Below are positions 1 to 8,334 of a stretch of 20,204 nt of DNA, piece after piece. Origin of the DNA: JAWXBK01 sp040878185. GTDB taxonomy: Bacteria > Pseudomonadota > Alphaproteobacteria > Dongiales > Dongiaceae. The position numbers were made by a program, and so were the translations under genes. Below the pieces are notes generated by a model that was given only the letters and a program-made list of their open reading frames with translations, made no database searches and was not told where the DNA came from. The stretch lies in assembly GCA_040878185.1 (NCBI GenBank), contig JBBDMS010000036.1, forward strand, positions 1-20,204, written 5' to 3'. The number at the start of each line of letters is the position of its first letter. The stretch's first letter is position 1.

Positions 1-85
1 GCCCGTCGAGATTCCGTTCGGCCATCATTTTGATCGCGTTTTCCCGCCGGCCTGCGAGCTCTTGTTTGGTGAAATGCAATGCCAT
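1..85 (-). CDS. M24 family metallopeptidase (Xaa-Pro peptidase / creatinase-like), N-terminal fragment
   Basis: Only the first 28 codons are inside the window; the gene continues off the left edge. Reading leftward from an ATG at 85-83, the peptide begins MALHFTKQELAGRR and continues ENAIKMMAERNLDG. This resembles the start of the creatinase-type N-terminal domain of M24B peptidases, where a first helix is followed by MxERGLDGLL. An AGGAGCG ribosome binding site lies a few bases upstream. It starts 47 nt after the lipoate ligase stop and is probably the distal gene of the same operon. Members of the family are Mn/Co-dependent Xaa-Pro aminopeptidases or creatinases. None of the metal-binding C-terminal half is visible, so the enzymatic class is an inference from the N-terminus alone. 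Confidence 0.6.
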   Translation of the reverse strand, partial: MALHFTKQELAGRRENAIKMMAERNLDG

Positions 86-132
86 GTGACGCTCCTGCTT
101 CTAAGGATTCGGCGAACCGGTATGCGCGATGT

Positions 133-963
133 TTAAAGTGATGGGCTGAGGTTCTGGCGCGGCGCCGGTTGCTCGTTCTCGGCAATCGTCGCGCTGTACG
201 GCAGACCCGCCGACAGTTCGACCGATCGGGTCGTCGGTGCACGATCGAGATGATGCGCGATGCGCGCGACCAGACGGGCAATCCGCGGCACAGCCGTTGC
301 ATCGCGTTTTCCGAACAAGGTCGTATGGCTTGCCGGATCGGCTTTCCGATCGAGTGCGCAGGCGCGATAGAACCGATTCACAGCCGCGCTCAGACGCTCG
401 ACGTCGCCCGCGCAGAGCAGCCCCGCATGCACCAGCACCGCCTCAGACAATTCGAAGGGCGATGCGGCGCGGCGCCAGCGCTGTGCGACGCCGGCTATCT
501 TTTGCCCCGCTATCGCAATATCGTGCGAGCCGCGGCAGAAGGCGCCGTCAATCAAACTGCATTGGGCGCCGATGCCTAGATCCTGCATGCCACGGACGAT
601 CGGATCGCAAAGCGCCGCATAGGCGCGCCCCACCCGATCAAAGTTTCCGCGTTCGAGCCGGAACGCGATGGCGAGGTTCACAATGCCGGGCCCCTGCGGA
701 TAGATGTCGCCGCCGGTGTATCGGACATGGATCGGCCAGCCACCGCGCGCCATCGCGTCACGCGCATCGGCGAATCCCGCGATGCTTTCCATGAGACGTG
801 GCACGACGAGGCAATCGTGCGTCGACCAAATGAGGCTGGCACTGGATAGGCGGCCCTCAGCTACCGCCTGCAGCATCGCCATCTCGTCCGCGAGCCCTTG
901 CTCGGGCGACAGAATGGCGATGGCCGCATCCGACACGCTTTCGACAGCGACAAGGCGGGTCAT
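133..963 (-). CDS. Lipoate-protein ligase A / octanoyltransferase family protein
   Basis: 276 residues of the BPL/LplA/LipB cofactor-transferase fold, which attaches lipoate or octanoate to the lysine of lipoyl domains. The substrate-binding loop is R81-Y-T-G-G-D followed by PQGPGIVNLAIAF (residues 89-101), the variant with PQGPG typical of unclassified LplA-like ligases. The catalytic lysine is most likely K155 in GQKIAGVAQRW. The usual accessory C-terminal domain of classical LplA is not obvious; residues 230-276 look low-complexity and unconserved. Its start overlaps the E2 stop by 4 nt (ATGA), so it is translationally coupled to the acyltransferase. It probably modifies the small lipoyl carrier two genes upstream. 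Whether it uses free lipoate, octanoyl-ACP or a relay from GcvH cannot be read from the sequence. Confidence 0.85.
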   Translation of the reverse strand: MTRLVAVESVSDAAIAILSPEQGLADEMAMLQAVAEGRLSSASLIWSTHDCLVVPRLMESIAGFADARDAMARGGWPIHVRYTGGDIYPQGPGIVNLAIAFRLERGNFDRVGRAYAALCDPIVRGMQDLGIGAQCSLIDGAFCRGSHDIAIAGQKIAGVAQRWRRAASPFELSEAVLVHAGLLCAGDVERLSAAVNRFYRACALDRKADPASHTTLFGKRDATAVPRIARLVARIAHHLDRAPTTRSVELSAGLPYSATIAENEQPAPRQNLSPSL

Positions 964-1643
964 TGCTGTGTCTCTATCATGGCGCAGAGCGTCGTCAGGA
1001 ATGCGGCGGCGGGCGCACCGTCCACCGCGCGATGATCGAAGGTCAGCGACAATCCCATCACCGGGCGAACCGTCAGCGCATCGTCGGCACCGACCCAGGG
1101 ACGCGGCGCAATTTGCCCTACGCCCAAAATTCCGATCTGCGGCGTATTGAGAATCGGTGTAAAGAAACGGACCCGTGACAGGCCGAGATTACTGATCGTG
1201 AACGACCCGCCCGTCATCTCTGTGACCGACAGCCGGTTGCTCTTCGCTCGCTCGATCAGATCGCGCCGGGCAAGCGAAATCTCTGCGGGCGATTTACCAT
1301 CGACATTGAAGATCGCGGGTGCGACCAGAAGATTACCCGGCAGGGCGATCGCGACACTTATATGGACGGCCTTGCTCGGATGGATCTCACGATCGCGGAG
1401 CGTGCCGTTGAGTGCCGGATGCGCTCGCAATGCGGCGACGGTATGAACGATCAGCAGATCCTCGATCGATACCGTCTCGCCCGATTCCCGCAGCCGATCT
1501 TTCCAGGCGACCAGCATCGATGCATCGCATTCCGCATGATGGGTCACCTGCGCCGATTCGAGCAGGCTCTTTTGCAGTTTGTCGGCGATCATGCCGCGCA
1601 TGCCGCGCAGCGCGACGACACTCTCCGGCGCGTCGTTTCCCAT
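960..1643 (-). CDS. 2-oxo acid dehydrogenase E2, catalytic-domain-only acyltransferase
   Basis: 227 residues covering just the chloramphenicol-acetyltransferase-like core of dihydrolipoamide acyltransferase. It transfers the acyl group from the lipoyl arm to CoA. The domain opens directly with LRGMRGMIADKLQKSL (residues 12-27). It carries the family core SFTISNLGLSRVRFFTPIL and ends with the active-site motif D203-H204-R-A-V-D208-G. There is no lipoyl domain and no peripheral-subunit-binding domain, although ordinary E2 chains of 400-550 residues have both. The lipoyl domain is instead the separate gene 29 nt upstream, in another frame and after its own stop codon. The ribosome site is odd: AGGA touches the ATG, with a second purine stretch (AAGAAAG) further up. 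The acyl specificity is unknown. Confidence 0.92.
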   Translation of the reverse strand: MGNDAPESVVALRGMRGMIADKLQKSLLESAQVTHHAECDASMLVAWKDRLRESGETVSIEDLLIVHTVAALRAHPALNGTLRDREIHPSKAVHISVAIALPGNLLVAPAIFNVDGKSPAEISLARRDLIERAKSNRLSVTEMTGGSFTISNLGLSRVRFFTPILNTPQIGILGVGQIAPRPWVGADDALTVRPVMGLSLTFDHRAVDGAPAAAFLTTLCAMIETQQ

Positions 1644-1672
1644 TCCTGGCGCTTTCTTGACGGGATCGGAAA

Positions 1673-1906
1673 TCAGGAAACCGTGCCGATCACCGAACCC
1701 TTCTGGACGATTTCGTCGGCGTCTTTCTGGATCGTCACGGTTCCCTCGGCGGGCGAGTGGATCTCATATTGGACTTTCTCGACCATGATCTCGGCCAGGA
1801 GCTGACCTTCTTCAACCGCCGCGCCGCCGCTGACCAGCCAGGCGGTGACGACAGCTTCGGCATCACCCTCCCAGAGGTCTGACGGAATTTTGATCTCCGC
1901 TGCCAT
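1673..1906 (-). CDS. Stand-alone lipoyl (biotinyl/lipoyl attachment) domain protein
   Basis: 77 residues, essentially one complete lipoyl domain and nothing else: MAAEIKIPSDLWEGDAEAVV, then a GGAAVEEGQLLAEI turn. The modified lysine is most likely K44 in MVEKVQYEI, and the domain ends with SPAEGTV and the closing strand GSVIGTVS. The start is chosen at 1906 because the stop codon of E1-beta shares its last base with this ATG (TGATG). A longer in-frame extension upstream would overlap E1-beta and has no homology to the domain. It should act as the swinging arm between E1, E2 and an E3, and as substrate for the ligase encoded two genes downstream. Free-standing lipoyl carriers are familiar from GcvH, but in a 2-oxo acid dehydrogenase operon this is an uncommon arrangement. 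Confidence 0.9.
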   Translation of the reverse strand: MAAEIKIPSDLWEGDAEAVVTAWLVSGGAAVEEGQLLAEIMVEKVQYEIHSPAEGTVTIQKDADEIVQKGSVIGTVS

Positions 1907-2928
1907 CAGTGCTTGACCATCCGGTCGTACGCGCTGACGATTTTCTCCGCCGACGGCAGCGCCCACTGCTCCATCGGCCGCGAGAACGGGATTGGAATGT
2001 CTGGATACGCGACCCGCTGCGGTGGCGCCTTCAGGCTCGAGATATCGCGCTCGACCACCGATGCGATGATCTCGCCGCTCACGCCGTAGCTGTTGTAGTC
2101 CTCGTCGACGACGATGAGGCGCCCGGTCTTCCGCACTGATTCGCAAATATGGTCGCGATCGAGCGGCACCAGCGTGCGCAGGTCGATCACCTCCGCGCTG
2201 ACACCGCGTTTAGCGAGTTCGTCGGCCGCCTTGAGCCCCTGATGGACACCCATGGCTACGCCGACGATCGTGACATCTGTGCCGGTTCGGACCGTCGCTG
2301 CTTTGCCGAGTGGAATTTCATAGGCTTCCTCGGGGACGTTCACGATGGCGCCCTTCTCGGTGCCGAGCCAGCCCATGCCTTGCAGCCCCTTATGGAACAT
2401 GTATACGACCGGATTGTCGTCGCGAATCGCCGACGTCATCAAACCCTTGGCGTCATAGGCGTTACTCGGCACGATCACCTTCATACCCGGCAGATGCGCG
2501 AACGTGCCGTAGAGGCATTGAGAATGCTGCCCGGCATCCGAATAGCCACCGCCCGTCGATGTCATCAGCACCATCGGCACCGTGACCTTTCCGCCAGAAA
2601 AATAGGTGTTCTTCGCCATCAGGTTATAGATCGCGTCCATACACACTCCGAAGAAATCGACGAACATCAGCTCGACGACGGGGCGCATACCATCCGATGC
2701 GGCGCCGACCGCCGCGCCGATGAACGCCGTTTCCGAGATTGGTGTATCGCGGATTCGCTCCTTGCCGAATTCGTCGAGAAGCCCGCGCGTGTTTCCGAAA
2801 ACGCCGCCAAGCTGCGCGATATCTTCGCCCATCACGAAAACGCGTTCGTCCGTCCGCATTTCCTGCGAGATCGCCTCGGCCATGGCGCGGGCGATGGTTA
2901 GACGCCGTTCATTCGCTTGTGTCGTCAT
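1906..2928 (-). CDS. Thiamine-dependent 2-oxo acid dehydrogenase E1 component, beta subunit
   Basis: 340 residues, the usual length for PDH/acetoin-dehydrogenase type E1-beta. Seen in order: VFVMGEDIAQLGGVFGNTRG (residues 30-49), RDTPISETAF with the conserved E66, GMRPVVELMFVDF, the QHSQ motif at 134-137, PSNAYDAKGLMTSAIRDDNP, and a transketolase C-terminal domain with VIDLRTLVPLD. It pairs with the alpha subunit encoded 80 nt upstream to bind thiamine diphosphate and decarboxylate a 2-oxo acid. An AGGGAG ribosome site precedes the ATG. Its stop overlaps the lipoyl-protein start by one base (TGATG), which suggests translational coupling. Sequence flavour is closest to acetoin- or pyruvate-dehydrogenase E1-beta rather than the branched-chain type, but substrate assignment is inference. 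Confidence 0.93.
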   Translation of the reverse strand: MTTQANERRLTIARAMAEAISQEMRTDERVFVMGEDIAQLGGVFGNTRGLLDEFGKERIRDTPISETAFIGAAVGAASDGMRPVVELMFVDFFGVCMDAIYNLMAKNTYFSGGKVTVPMVLMTSTGGGYSDAGQHSQCLYGTFAHLPGMKVIVPSNAYDAKGLMTSAIRDDNPVVYMFHKGLQGMGWLGTEKGAIVNVPEEAYEIPLGKAATVRTGTDVTIVGVAMGVHQGLKAADELAKRGVSAEVIDLRTLVPLDRDHICESVRKTGRLIVVDEDYNSYGVSGEIIASVVERDISSLKAPPQRVAYPDIPIPFSRPMEQWALPSAEKIVSAYDRMVKH

Positions 2929-3008
2929 ATCTTTTCTCCCTGCGGAGCCTGGTCCATCGCGTGGACGGCCTGGCTCTATCCAATGCCAATTGTTCCGCGC
3001 CGCGCCTT

Positions 3009-3995
3009 TTACACAAACACACCGATCATCGCCTCTTCGGGCGCCGGATACGCGCTTTCCCGGGCGAAGCTAATTGCCTCGTCGACGCACTGCCGGGCCG
3101 TCGTCTCGATCTTGACGAGATCGCCCTCCTTCATTTTTTCCTTCTCCAGCAGGTTCTTTTTCAGAACAAGGATCGGATCCTTGGTGCGCAATCCTTCGAC
3201 CTCGCCTTTCGGGCGATAGCCCTCAGCATCGCCCATGAAATGCCCGGCAAGCCGGTAGGTCTCGATCTCGATCAGCGTCGGTCCGTCACCCTTGCGCGCA
3301 CGGGCAATCGCTTCGCCGGCAGCCTCGAAGATCGCGAGCGTATCGTTATTGGGAATGAACACGCCGGGCATGCCGTAGGCCTGCGCGCGAATGTCGTTGC
3401 GCGGCACCGACGTCGAATCAAGCTTGGAAACCGATATGCCCCAGGCATTGTCCTCGATGACGAACACCACCGGCAGCTTCCACAAAGACGCGAGATTGAG
3501 CGTTTCGTGAAACGCGCCTTGGTTCGCGGCGCCCTCGCCGAGGAAAGCAACAGCGACGCCATCGCGCTTCTGCATTTTGCGCGAGAGCGCGGCACCGATC
3601 GCCGGACCCATGCCCTGCGCGATGATGCCGGAGCAGGAGAAGTTAACGTTGGCATCGAAGATATGCATATGGCCGCCACGCCCGCCGCTGAGGCCGGTCG
3701 TCTTGCCGAAGATCTCGGCCGCCATCTTCTTGAGATCGACGCCCTTCGCGATGGCGATATGGTGCGGCCGATGCGTCGCCGTCACGATGTCGGTCGCCTT
3801 CAGATGCGCGCAGACGCCGACCGCGCAGGGCTCCTGACCGTTGGAGAGATGCATTTCGCCTGGGATCGGTCCTGCTGCCATGTTGAAGGCTGGGGTTTTT
3901 CCCTCGAGATAGATTTTCTCGATCGTCTCCTCGAAGAATCGGGAAACCAGCATGTTCTCGTACATCCAGAGTTTCTGCTCGCGCGTGGGCTGCAT
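3009..3995 (-). CDS. Thiamine-dependent 2-oxo acid dehydrogenase E1 component, alpha subunit
   Basis: 328 residues. The thiamine-diphosphate/metal motif is complete: G153-E-G then NQGAFHETLNLASLWKLP and E181-D-N183-A-W-G. Other family landmarks are AKGVDLKKMAAEIFGK (83-98), GGRGGHMHIFD (104-114) and YRLAGHFMGD (247-256). The usual tyrosine-rich 'YRGHG' segment reads T74-H-R-P-H-H79 here, a variant common in acetoin-dehydrogenase-like AcoA proteins. A strong GGAGG site lies seven bases before the ATG. It is encoded 63 nt after the oxoprolinase-type gene and 80 nt before E1-beta on the same strand, giving the order hydrolase, E1-alpha, E1-beta, lipoyl carrier, E2. It is likely pyruvate- or acetoin-type, but the true substrate may be a specialised 2-oxo acid generated by the neighbouring hydrolases. 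Confidence 0.93.
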   Translation of the reverse strand: MQPTREQKLWMYENMLVSRFFEETIEKIYLEGKTPAFNMAAGPIPGEMHLSNGQEPCAVGVCAHLKATDIVTATHRPHHIAIAKGVDLKKMAAEIFGKTTGLSGGRGGHMHIFDANVNFSCSGIIAQGMGPAIGAALSRKMQKRDGVAVAFLGEGAANQGAFHETLNLASLWKLPVVFVIEDNAWGISVSKLDSTSVPRNDIRAQAYGMPGVFIPNNDTLAIFEAAGEAIARARKGDGPTLIEIETYRLAGHFMGDAEGYRPKGEVEGLRTKDPILVLKKNLLEKEKMKEGDLVKIETTARQCVDEAISFARESAYPAPEEAMIGVFV

Positions 3996-4058
3996 CGGTA
4001 TCCTCCATGTTCTGGGCTCGCGGCCTTCGCCGCCGGCCCATGCTCGACGATCGCGGCG

Positions 4059-7000
4059 TTACTCTGCCGCCGCTTGCATCCTTTTCGGGCCGTAACCGCC
4101 CCCACCCGGCGTCTCAATGACGAAGGTGTCACCTGGCTCCATCTCGACCTTTGCCGTGCCGTTGAGTGCGATCACACATCCATCTGCCCGGACAACAAGA
4201 TTCCGGCCGAGCGCCCCTGGCTCACCGCCTGCCATACCGTACGGCGGTACCTCCCGATGGCCCGACAGAATCGCCGCCGTCATCGCTTCGCGGAATCGGA
4301 TCCGGCGCACGACGCCATCGCCGCCACCAAACTGTCCTGCACCACCGCTGCCGCGCCGGATCGAAAACTCCTCGACCAGCACCGGGAAGCGCCATTCGAG
4401 CACTTCCGGATCGGTCAACCGGGAATTGGTCATATGCGTGTGTACGGCATCCGTGCCGTCGAAATCCGGGCCCGCACCCGAGCCGCCGCAGATCGTTTCG
4501 TAGTACTGATATCGCTCGTTCCCAAAGGTGAAATTGTTCATGGTTCCCTGACTCGCCCCCATGATGCTGAGTGCGCCATAGATCGCATCGGTGATGCATT
4601 GCGAGGTCTCCACGTTCCCGGCCACGACCGCCGCCGGGAACTGCGGGCGAAGCATCGACCCCTCTGGGATGACTATGCGGAGCGGCTTCAGGCACCCCGC
4701 ATTCATCGGAATGTCGTCGTCGACGAGTGTACGAAAGACATAGAGAACCGCCGCCTTGCAAACTGAGGGCGGAGCATTGAAATTGGTCGCCTGCTGCGGG
4801 CTCGTGCCGGTGAAATCGACGACGGCGCTGCGGCTCTCCTTAGTAATATCGACGCGCACTCTGATCGTCGCACCGCCATCCATCTCGTAGGAATAGCTTC
4901 CCGATTTCAGGCGGGTCAGCACACGGCGAACCTGCTCCTCGGCATTGTCCTGAATATGCTGCATATAGGCATCGACGACTTCGAGCCCGAAATGGCGGAC
5001 CATGCGCCGGATTTCCTGCGCGCCCTTTTCGTTGGCCGCGATCTGCGCCTGGAGATCAGCGATATTCTGCCGGATGTTCCGCGCGGGATAAGGCCCCGAC
5101 CCTAACACTGCCTCAAGTGCCGCCTCACGAAAGAGACCCCCGCTCACGAGCTGAAAATTGTCAATTAAGACACCTTCCTCCTGGATGGTGCTCGAATCCG
5201 GCGGCATTGAGCCCGGCGTGATACCACCGATATCAGCGTGATGGCCGCGAGAGGCTACCCAGAAGAGAACTGGCCGATCGCCGTGCGCACCGCCAGTAGG
5301 GCTCGGAATCGACGCGTCCTCGAACACCGGTGTGACGACCGTAATGTCCGGTAGATGGGTTCCGCCGTTATAGGGAGCATTGAGCACAAAGACGTCGCCG
5401 GGGGCGATCCGCCCGGCGCGCGTGCGGATGATTGTCTCGACGCTTTCGCCCATCGAGCCGAGATGCACCGGCATATGCGGCGCGTTGGCTATAAGTTGCC
5501 CATCACGGTCAAATAAAGCGCAGGAGAAATCCAGCCGCTCCTTGATATTGACCGAATGGCTGGTCTTTTCGAGGGTCGATCCCATCTGCTCAGCGATCGA
5601 CGTGAAGAGGCTGTTGAATATTTCCAGCATGACCGGATTGACAGCGGTTCCAAGCGCAACGCGCAGTACCGCTGGCACCGACCGAGTCAGGACAATGTTG
5701 CCGAGCGCCGTGAACTCGAACTGCCAGCCGGGCTCGATGACGTTCGTCGAATTCTTCTCGATGACAATCGCCGGCCCGTGAATCTGATCGCCGGGCCGCA
5801 AATCGTCTCGCTCGTAAAGCGGTGCATCGTGCCAACGACCGTCCGCGCCTTGGCCCGCCCAGAGGCGGACCACAGCCCGCGCCGCAAGCGGCGCGGTACG
5901 GGGCGAGTCAGACAGGAACGAGTGATGGACCTGCGCTGCCCTGCCTACGGCCTCGACCGAGATGGCTTCGACGATCTGGGCTTTCCCCGGAACGGAAAAT
6001 CCATAGCGACGGCAGTGTGCCGTCTCGAATTCTTCGATGAGCGCGGCGACCGTTCGCGCCGGATCGTCCGCATCATAGACTTCGGGGGACGACACGACGA
6101 GTGGGGCATCGGTTCCCTCGTAACGCAGATGCGCGCGGCGAATGATGCGTATGTCGACAGCGGCGATGCCCTGGCTCCGCAGATCATCACGCGCCCATGT
6201 CTCAAGCTCGCCAAAAATTCCATCAATGCCGCGGACGATGTCCGTCGACAAAACCGCCTCGACCGCGCGCTCCCTAATACTTCTCGAATCGGCAAGACCC
6301 ATGCCATAGGCGGACAGCACGCCGGCCAGCGGATGCATGAGGATTGTTGTCATGCCGAGCTCGTCAGCAACGGCGCAAGCATGCTGCCCGCCGGCCCCGC
6401 CGAAGCAGCACAACGTATACTCGGTGACATCGTAGCCGCGTTGGGTCGAGATCTCCTTAATTGCATTCGCCATGTTAGTGACGGCGATGCGGAGAAATCC
6501 GGCGGCCACCTCGGTCGGCGTCCATGCAACATCAGTCGCCGCAACGATCTCGGCGGTCAGATTTGTGAACTGCTTCTCCACGATCGCTGCGTCGATCGGC
6601 AAATTCCCGCCAGGGCCGAACAGGCTCGGGAATTGGTTCGGATGGATGCGGCCAAGCATCACATTGCAGTCTGTTACCGTCAGGGGGCCGCCGTGCCGAT
6701 AACAGGCCGGACCTGGATCAGCACCCGCCGAAGCCGGGCCGACCCTAAAGCGCGTGCTGTCGAAAGTCAGGATCGAGCCACCGCCAGCGGCAACGGTATG
6801 AATCTGCAGCATCGGCGTTCGCAACCGGACGCCAGCAACGGTCGTCTCGATCGCGCGTTCGAACTCGCCGTTGTAATGCGTGACGTCGGTCGAGGTGCCG
6901 CCCATATCGAAAGCGATAATCTTTTCGAACCCTGCCTGCTTCGCCGTTTCCACCGCTCCGACGATTCCGCCCGCAGGGCCGGAGAGGACGCTGTCTTTTC

Positions 7001-7754
7001 CGCGAAACGAGATCGCATCCGCAAGCCCGCCGTTTGATTGCATGAAAAGCAGCCGGGTCGGCCCCAGCGCGCTAGCAATACCATCAACATATCTACCGAG
7101 GATCGGCGACAGATAGGCATCGGCCACAGTCGTGTCGCCACGGCTGATCAGCTTCATCAGCGGGCTCGCCCGGTGGCTCACCGAGATCTGAGTGAAACCG
7201 ATCTCTTTGGCAAGGGCGGTGACCGCCTCTTCGTGGGCAGTGTAGCGATAGCCATGCAGAAGCGCGATCGCGATCGAACGGAATCCGCAATCGAAGGCGT
7301 GCTGGATCTTCGACCTTGCTGCCGCTGGATCGAGCGGCGTCAGAATTTCGCCGTCAGCAGTTAGACGCTCATCAATTTCGATAGCCATCTCATAGAGCAG
7401 CTCGGGCAGATCGATGCGCCGAGCAAAGATTCGCGGGCGATCCTGATAAGCGATCCGCAGCGCATCGGCAAAACCCTTCGTGGTCGCAAAAACCGTGCGC
7501 TCCCCCTTTCTTTCCAACAATGCGTTGGTTGCGACAGTCGTTCCCATCTTGACCGCGCCGATCTCGGCAGTGGGCACGAGGTCGCCGGGCGTGAGACCGA
7601 GCGCATCGCGGATGCCCTGAACCGCGGCATCTCTATAGCGGTCGGGACATTCCGACAGCAGCTTTTTCGTGACGATGGAACCGTCGGAGTAACGCGCGAT
7701 CACATCGGTGAAAGTCCCGCCACGATCGATCCAGAATTCGATCTTTTTCTCCAT
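4059..7754 (-). CDS. 5-oxoprolinase / hydantoinase family protein, HyuA-HyuB fusion
   Basis: 1231 residues, the length of fused ATP-dependent 5-oxoprolinases (about 1200-1290). The N-terminal HyuA-type ATPase begins FWIDRGGTFTDVIARYSDG (7-25) with KLLSECPDRY (31-40). It continues with MQSNGGL (238-244), AFDMGGTSTDVT (281-292), VAGVR, TVAAGGGSI and PASAGADPGPACYRHGGPLT (340-359), and FGGAGGQHAC (451-460). The HyuB domain starts near residue 704 (NPVMLEIFNSLF), with LDFSCALFDRDGQLIANAPH, NAPYNGGTH and a glycine-rich end ETPGGGGYG. The family opens lactams or hydantoins using ATP, and the HyuA half here resembles genuine 5-oxoprolinases most. Relatives also include N-methylhydantoinases and acetophenone or acetone carboxylases, so the substrate is open. 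It is followed 63 nt later by E1-alpha and preceded 80 nt by glyoxalase I. Confidence 0.88.
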   Translation of the reverse strand: MEKKIEFWIDRGGTFTDVIARYSDGSIVTKKLLSECPDRYRDAAVQGIRDALGLTPGDLVPTAEIGAVKMGTTVATNALLERKGERTVFATTKGFADALRIAYQDRPRIFARRIDLPELLYEMAIEIDERLTADGEILTPLDPAAARSKIQHAFDCGFRSIAIALLHGYRYTAHEEAVTALAKEIGFTQISVSHRASPLMKLISRGDTTVADAYLSPILGRYVDGIASALGPTRLLFMQSNGGLADAISFRGKDSVLSGPAGGIVGAVETAKQAGFEKIIAFDMGGTSTDVTHYNGEFERAIETTVAGVRLRTPMLQIHTVAAGGGSILTFDSTRFRVGPASAGADPGPACYRHGGPLTVTDCNVMLGRIHPNQFPSLFGPGGNLPIDAAIVEKQFTNLTAEIVAATDVAWTPTEVAAGFLRIAVTNMANAIKEISTQRGYDVTEYTLCCFGGAGGQHACAVADELGMTTILMHPLAGVLSAYGMGLADSRSIRERAVEAVLSTDIVRGIDGIFGELETWARDDLRSQGIAAVDIRIIRRAHLRYEGTDAPLVVSSPEVYDADDPARTVAALIEEFETAHCRRYGFSVPGKAQIVEAISVEAVGRAAQVHHSFLSDSPRTAPLAARAVVRLWAGQGADGRWHDAPLYERDDLRPGDQIHGPAIVIEKNSTNVIEPGWQFEFTALGNIVLTRSVPAVLRVALGTAVNPVMLEIFNSLFTSIAEQMGSTLEKTSHSVNIKERLDFSCALFDRDGQLIANAPHMPVHLGSMGESVETIIRTRAGRIAPGDVFVLNAPYNGGTHLPDITVVTPVFEDASIPSPTGGAHGDRPVLFWVASRGHHADIGGITPGSMPPDSSTIQEEGVLIDNFQLVSGGLFREAALEAVLGSGPYPARNIRQNIADLQAQIAANEKGAQEIRRMVRHFGLEVVDAYMQHIQDNAEEQVRRVLTRLKSGSYSYEMDGGATIRVRVDITKESRSAVVDFTGTSPQQATNFNAPPSVCKAAVLYVFRTLVDDDIPMNAGCLKPLRIVIPEGSMLRPQFPAAVVAGNVETSQCITDAIYGALSIMGASQGTMNNFTFGNERYQYYETICGGSGAGPDFDGTDAVHTHMTNSRLTDPEVLEWRFPVLVEEFSIRRGSGGAGQFGGGDGVVRRIRFREAMTAAILSGHREVPPYGMAGGEPGALGRNLVVRADGCVIALNGTAKVEMEPGDTFVIETPGGGGYGPKRMQAAAE

Positions 7755-7834
7755 CCGAATCCGTGACCTTTGCTAGCTGCGCCTAAGGGTTTGGCTATGC
7801 ATCCATCTCACGACATCGATGATCCGGCCCCCGT

Positions 7835-8230
7835 TCACTGATAGTGGCCTTGCCGCTGTAGCACCTCGATTTTGTATCCGTCGGGATCGGTGACAAAGAA
7901 GAAGCGGGCAACTAGCGCGCCATCTTTTCTCATCTCCTTGATGTCGCCCGGACCGTATGAAGCTCCCCTGAAGCGCGCATGCTCCCGGTCGAGATCGTCA
8001 ACGCATACCGCAAGATGACCGTATGCCTCACCCAGCGGATAGGGCTCGGATCGGCTTCTGTTCGCTGTCAGTTCGATTTCAAAGCCGCTTTCCGGTTCGC
8101 GCAGATAGACCAGTGTGAAATCCGGAAACTCGAGACGATGCGTTTCACAAGCTCCAAGCGCGCCATCGTAAAACTCGATCGAACGTTTGAGATCGAGCAC
8201 CCGTATCATCGCGTGGATCAGTTTTCCCAT
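7835..8230 (-). CDS. gloA: Lactoylglutathione lyase (glyoxalase I) / VOC family protein
   Basis: 131 residues with two beta-alpha-beta-beta-beta modules. Compared with E. coli GloA, the four metal ligands are all present: H6 (LIHAMIRVLDLKRSIEFY), E53 (FEIELTANR), H72 (GEAYGHLAVCVDD) and E122 (DPDGYKIEVL). It should isomerise the hemithioacetal of methylglyoxal, or another 2-oxoaldehyde, and glutathione to the S-2-hydroxyacyl-glutathione. It is the first gene of the long minus-strand run, with an AGGGGGC ribosome site, and is separated from the divergent SDR gene by 241 nt containing a repeated operator-like motif. The family assignment is firm. Methylglyoxal as the physiological substrate is an inference, and its operon position suggests it could act on a pathway intermediate. 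Confidence 0.88.
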   Translation of the reverse strand: MGKLIHAMIRVLDLKRSIEFYDGALGACETHRLEFPDFTLVYLREPESGFEIELTANRSRSEPYPLGEAYGHLAVCVDDLDREHARFRGASYGPGDIKEMRKDGALVARFFFVTDPDGYKIEVLQRQGHYQ

Positions 8231-8334
8231 CTGCTGCCCCCTTTCCCAGATTGCCGCCTCTCATGGGTGGCCCGCTTTACGTCTGACGTCGTCCGGGGAA
8301 TCCGCGTGCTGTTGGTCAGATTGTCATTGCCTAT

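Noticed and set aside
2739..4766. A 675-codon open frame on the plus strand
   Set aside because: It is antisense to E1-beta, E1-alpha and the end of the oxoprolinase gene, all of which have firm motifs. Its translation is rich in R, A, H and D with no domain pattern, as expected from GC-rich antisense.
5556..7037. A 493-codon open frame on the plus strand
   Set aside because: It is antisense to the HyuA half of the oxoprolinase-type gene and has no protein-family signature.
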